DNA from: Aquanectria penicillioides
Taxonomy: Eukaryota > Ascomycota > Sordariomycetes > Hypocreales > Nectriaceae
NCBI GenBank assembly: GCA_003415625.1
Contig: PYIU01000007.1
Location: 620,001-684,000, forward strand
DNA length: 64,000 bases
Direction of reading: 5' to 3'
Positions 59,592 to 64,000 of this stretch are shown one piece after another (position 1 is the first letter of the stretch; each line of letters starts with the position of its first letter). The position numbers were made by a program, and so were the translations under genes. The notes below the pieces were generated by a model. The model saw only the letters and a list, made by a program, of their open reading frames with translations. It was not told where the DNA came from and searched no databases.

Positions 59592-61359
59592 ATGCTCAGA
59601 ATGCGCAATTATCTATTCAACACAGCTCTGGCTCTACAAGCTGTCACAAGAGTCTGTGCAGCTGAAAGTGCATATGACTTTGTTTTGCAGCTACCCACTA
59701 CCAGGCCAGCATGGGCTGAGAAACTGTCACCTCAGCTTGCTGGCTTCAGCCTGGAGATGGATAAGTGGCCAGACTGGGCTGGCGATGAAATAGGAAAACC
59801 AAACGAATATTTCAACCAACTGTTGCGCAATCTCGGCGAAAGGACAGGCCACATGCCAGTCCTTCGAGTGGGTGCCAACTCTCAAGACCGAGCAACTGTT
59901 GACCTCGATGTCAAAATTATGAATTCCACTTTTCCAGATCCCACTGAAACTGTGCCGAACCCCGAGGCAGACCATATTTACATTGGGCGGGATTATTACG
60001 CTCTTTCGGGCAATCTGCCTCCTGGCACTGAGTTCATGTGGGGTCTAAATCTGAAGTCATTGAACAAAACAGAGACTGTAGCACAGGCTCGACTCTTGGC
60101 TGAGGCTTTCCAAGGCACTCGATCACGCCTAACTAAGCATGTGAAACTCATCAACGTCGAGTTGGGTAATGAGCCTGACTTCTATGGTCTAACTCGAACA
60201 GGCTACAATGGACCTTACGGGGCAGAGTGGGATGTGCTTAACTACACAACCGCTTGGATAGAATTTGCTAAAGCCGTCAGTAAAGAGATTGGCTTTGGGG
60301 CTCCAAATTCGGACAAGCCCACTCTCTCGCCCGGTGCCTTTACAGGGTTCAACGCCCCGGAATGGACTCCAGAAGGACCACTTGAACTTGGATTGCTTCA
60401 AGACGCAAACATCAGGAGCAAGATCTCTCAGTTCACTGAACATGCTTACTCTGGTGGCTTCGACCCACGACGTATTGTCCGTCCTGGTGAGCTCATGGAT
60501 AAAATTTCAGTGCGTGCCAACATGACCACAAGGACAAGCGGGCGAATCTCTGTTCGATCCATGGGCCTGAAATATGTTTTGGCAAGTACCGTCCTCAGAT
60601 CCAATCTCCAAGGGTATCTCTGACATGATTATTAGGGCGAAACAAACTCTTATGCCAAGTAGGTCGTCCACAAACTGCCAGTCATGTCACAGCCTAACCA
60701 AAGCCCAGCCACGGGCAACCTGGACTTAGCAACACCGTTGAAGGGGCAATTTGGACTGCAGATTGGTTGCTTCTTGGGGCCTCATTTGGAATTGAGAGGA
60801 TCCAATTTCACCAGGGAGCAGGATATCGATACAACGCCATTCAGCCAGCTATCGATTCTGACGACGGACTCAACATTACCCGGCCGCATATCCTTCCCTC
60901 TTACCATGCCTTTCTCATCGCCAACGAGGCCATTGGGAAATCTGGAAATTCTTACATAGCAGAGATCCCAACATCTAACTTGACGATGACGGCATATGGG
61001 ATATGGGAGGGCACGGCGCTTTCACGAGTTGTTGTACTAAACTCTCAGGTCTACCTTGGCAGTGGTATAAAGCCGAGCATCAATGTGCAACTCGCAGGTC
61101 CAGGTTCGGAAGTTCCATGTACTGTCAAGCTTCTTTTATCCGAGAAAACAACCGCAAACACCGGGGTGTAAGTTCTGCTCAATTCCGATGTATTGACTGA
61201 CTGTTGGCTGATTTTCACAGCACATGGGCAGGACAAAGTTTTGAAACCACATCGGGCAAGCCAAGCGGGGCTGTGAATATTGAATCGGTCAAAGGAGGCT
61301 CTTTCAGTCTTCCAGCATCATCCATTGCTTTAGTCACATTTGGAAAAACAACGCAGTGA
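59592..61359 (+). CDS. GH79 beta-glucuronidase-like glycoside hydrolase, secreted, one apparent frameshift
   Basis: I read exons 59592-60581, 60636-60658, 60704-61167 and 61221-61359, 538 residues. The start MLRMRNYLFNTALALQAVTR looks like a signal peptide ending near CAAES. The acid/base Glu is in INVELGNEPDFYG and the nucleophile in YVLGETNSYA. The C-terminal part reads GQPGLSNTVEGAIWTADWLL, then IQFHQGAGYRYNAIQP and a beta-sandwich ending FSLPASSIALVTFGK. The first intron has a GC donor (GCAAGT at 60582). Exon 3 begins at a three-C run (60704-60706) and is one base short of phase; AAC CCC AGC would restore it and give NPSHGQPG. A 23 nt exon carries the nucleophile. Family members release glucuronic acid or 4-O-methylglucuronic acid from glycans. 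Confidence 0.85.
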
Positions 61360-62749
61360 ATGGCATGATCTCATTTGTGAGAAAGAGAGTCAACTAAGGG
61401 CTGAGGCACAATGGGTCCGAAATAGCCAAGCCAGTTACTTGTGCCGAGAATACTTATAGTCCTCTCAAATTTATTGTATTATTACTAAAATAAAATGATC
61501 CGTCATGAGAGAATCCTCATACAATTCCTAAAAGTTATTTTATTTAAGCTACGAAATAATTTTTATTACTCTTGGTTGAGGTTCAGAATTCTAGGTCGTC
61601 CGTGTCCCATAGCATGGCAGTAGTGGAAAGTTGTTTCACAGTCCGATGGTCTCCTGATGTGTTTTAAGATGTAGATTGGGGGGGACAGAGCAATTCCCCC
61701 ATCATGGTCCAGCTAGTGTTGGAGACCACGTAATATCGAGAAAACAAAGGCGCAGCATCGCATCCTGCGCTTTTCACATCAAGTACGCGTAGGCGTTGTC
61801 TCATCACACATGATGTGCAATTTCGTTTTAGTCTCACAGCGCGCCGGCTTGGAAATTGCAGACCAAGACCTTTCCTCTTTGGCTCACATGTACCGTGACT
61901 TTTTTGCAGATGTGGTACTCCAAAAGCCATCACGGGAGAGGCACGCGTGCATGCAGAGTCGCCAGGGTTTGCAGGAGGCTTGCACGAAGGCGCGAGAAAC
62001 GCCGCTCTAAAGATCGCTAGGGGTCGAGATATCGCCGCTGACGCAAGCCCACGCCATCCTCAACCGGAGCAAGCCCTGTGCTCGTTCTTGTCTAGATCGA
62101 CAATGGAATAAGATTAAGAAATATATGGCAACCCCCGCTTTAACACATGGCCGTGACCACACACACATGCGTGGTAGGTTGTCACGTGCAGGGTAGCTGT
62201 TGGTGAATTGCTACCTCCGTGTCTTGGACATATCACTCACTCACTACTGGACACAGGCAGCGTTGGCTTGGTCCATCTGCAGGCCAACTGGCCAAGGCCC
62301 AACACGTGCTCAACTTGAAACAACAATTTGAAGATTCCTATACGCGGACGTGGAAGCCAATAACCAATTTGAAGCATGTCACTCCTTTGATGGACAGCTC
62401 CCCGGCCTTGGGGCCCAGCTGCTTGCTATTGTGTCTGTCTGATACGGCTAGCACTACGCCACGCCACGAGTTTATTAACATTGAGCTGAGGATGAACACG
62501 GTGGAGAAATCCTGTCCTTGACTCATTCCGCTCCCTTCCTTGTGCATACTTTTTACTCTTCCACAGTAGGAAACTCAAAAAATCTGGAGACCGTTACACT
62601 GCAACAACGCGCAGCCTCACGTCCCCCTCTCCCTGCCCCGCCATGGAAAGCTCAAAACACACTGTAACCATTTCTCGTTCAACCCCCCATTTCGTCACAC
62701 CCCATCGACGAAATGGCAAAAAGATAACTCGTCAGGGGACGAATGGATT
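61360..62749. other. Intergenic, 1.4 kb
   Basis: AT-rich 3' flank of the GH79 gene up to about 61.6 kb, then GC content rises again towards the tRNA. No gene is recognised; short frames at 61664-61933 and 62219-62521 have no motif. Confidence 0.4.
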
Positions 62750-62846
62750 TGCCCCGTACTGGAATCGAACCAGTGATCTTATCATTTCGTGAAATCGGGT
62801 TTGAATCGCTTACTAGTGATACGCTTTACCACTGAGCCAACGGGGC
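62750..62846 (-). tRNA. tRNA-Thr(AGT) with intron
   Basis: The minus strand folds as a tRNA. The acceptor stem is GCCCCGT with ACGGGGC (62846-62840 and 62757-62751) and the discriminator base is A. The D arm is GGCTCAGTGGTAAAGC and the T arm is CTGGTTCGATTCCAG. The anticodon stem TATCA/TGATA encloses CTAGTA plus an intron of about 25 nt after position 37, so the anticodon is AGT (Thr). The A box and B box are therefore intact. Intron borders may shift by one base. Confidence 0.93.
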
Positions 62847-63471
62847 TTGGTGACGGGCTGAGGTAATGAGGCAAATATGGTTTCACCGCCGCCAGATTGG
62901 CTTAGCGCTGCCTTGAGACAAGCAACGGCGCATACGAATACATTCCATGTGATACATGACATTCGCAGCAGTGACATGCAGGCGCATCTCTTATTTTAGA
63001 AACGACTACGTAGTTTCTGACGGCCCAACTAGGTAGGCCAGAGGATATCCCATGCCGGCAAACTACGATCGGGATGCCAGTTTTGGCTTGGCCCGGCTTG
63101 GCCTGACCAGCAAGATCAGTAGCTGCCGGCTTGGTAATTGACAACCCGAGACACACGTCAACAAAGAAAGGACCTTTGATATTCCCGGGTATACGGCATG
63201 GACAGTATCGGCCTGCAACATTGCGGGCCTCAACGCGCAAATTGCAACCCCATTCAACAGGAGATCCGAACACACGGTAACTCAAACCGCAGGTGCCTTT
63301 TTTGGTCGGAGATTAGATCGCAGGTTTAGATCTCCGAGCATCAGTCTGGAGATTGTGAGTTCGGAGCCCGCGGAGGCACACGACGCACGTTGAGCAACTC
63401 AAATTATTATTATTGATACGATTTTTATACCGAAACGCCGACGCTAGTAGCTACAGAACAGGCCATTGCTA
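62847..63471. other. Spacer between tRNA-Thr and the GPI12-like gene
   Basis: No gene is recognised. The right part should contain the 3' UTR of the GPI12-like gene. Confidence 0.4.
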
Positions 63472-64000
63472 TTACGCAGTGCCCGTAATTCTCTTCAGGT
63501 CATTAAACCACACATATCGGCTAAGAACCATGTACAGGTGGCGGTCCCACGAATACTGGCTACCATGGCTCGCAAAGGCCTCGCGCGTCATGAGATAGCG
63601 ATGCCATGTGTTGGCAATCAGGGCCTTTGTGCTATACTGTGGATCCGCCTTTGCAGACGGGAAGAAGATGGCGGCAAGGATTCTCCAGAAGAAGGAGAGA
63701 GCCGTCAGGGGCAGGTCAAGGAGAACGGTGTACTTTCTCAGGACCGCTGTAGTGACGAGCTTGTACGCAGGAGGAGCCTTGGCATCCTCGGCCACGAATT
63801 CACTATACAAGAGACACAGTAATAAGCCCAGTTCTCTTTGAAAAGTAGCTGATAGGTGGGGGGGGATGGCTTACCTTACTGCAGCACTTACAGCGCGGTG
63901 GTTGATGTGTCCAGAGACACCACCCTCGTCAAAGGTGAGGATCTTGATAAGGTGGTCAGCAACAATGGCAATGACATGGACGAGGTAGATCATGGGTCCA
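63472..64000 (-). CDS. GPI12: GPI12/PIG-L-like N-acetylglucosaminyl-phosphatidylinositol deacetylase, 3' part
   Basis: Two exons are visible: 64000-63875 (open at the window edge) and 63802-63472, joined by a 72 nt intron with GTAAGC donor. The frame gives ILTFDEGGVSGHINHRAVS, the family motif with the metal-binding His pair in GHxNH. After the splice come KLVTTAVLRKYTVLLDLPLT and hydrophobic LTALSFFWRILAAIFFP, then the conserved tail AFASHGSQYSWDRHLYMVLS and RYVWFNDLKRI. The enzyme removes acetate from GlcNAc-PI, the second step of GPI anchor synthesis at the ER. The N-terminal half with the HPDD motif lies beyond the window. It marks a return to core genome content. Confidence 0.88.

Noticed and set aside
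63300..63400. Possible small RNA polymerase III gene near GGAGATTGTGAGTTCGGAGCCC
   Set aside because: No A box at a proper distance and no cloverleaf or 5S-like fold could be drawn.

Overview
This window is nuclear DNA of a filamentous ascomycete, most likely a Sordariomycete and possibly Hypocreales. Genes are spaced 0.3-4 kb apart and split by 45-125 nt GT-AG introns with CTAAC/CTGAC-type branch sites. The gene set is typically pezizomycotine: a NACHT-ankyrin NLR, a GH3 enzyme with PA14, a heme-thiolate peroxidase, GH79 and a ferric reductase. The order-level placement is inference.

Left part (1-19 kb), GC-rich and mostly housekeeping: the 3' end of the GPN1/NPA3 GTPase, RPB12, an NmrA-like reductase with no visible ATG, a secreted Ser/Thr-rich protein, an unusual HDDC2-type HD domain fused to an adenylate-kinase-like domain, a HIT hydrolase, an aldo-keto reductase, a bHLH factor behind a very long upstream region, and a small extremely acidic protein. 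The spacers here carry many simple repeats.

Central part (about 19.9-61.4 kb), AT-richer and accessory: a class-I glutamine amidotransferase, an SDR, a SesA-like/NACHT/ankyrin NLR, a disordered orphan protein divergent from it, a URA3 relic of the short yeast/Aspergillus type, a ferric reductase, a small membrane protein, an intracellular GH3 beta-glucosidase, a 12-exon ADE4, two decayed MFS transporters, a UDP-glycosyltransferase, a secreted UPO/chloroperoxidase-like enzyme and a GH79 glucuronidase-like enzyme. No polyketide synthase, NRPS or terpene synthase is present, so this is not a recognisable metabolite cluster, although glycosylation, deglycosylation, oxidation and transport functions are enriched.

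Right edge (62.7-64 kb): an intron-containing tRNA-Thr(AGT) and the 3' part of a GPI12/PIG-L-like deacetylase, which looks like core genome again.

One pattern runs across the window. Five otherwise well-preserved genes can each be read as a full protein only if one base is added, in each case in a run of identical bases. Either reads or assembly lost bases, or these genes are newly broken. Two MFS genes and the URA3 copy carry further lesions and are true relics. Exon coordinates were derived by hand from reading frames, splice sites and phase, without alignment.
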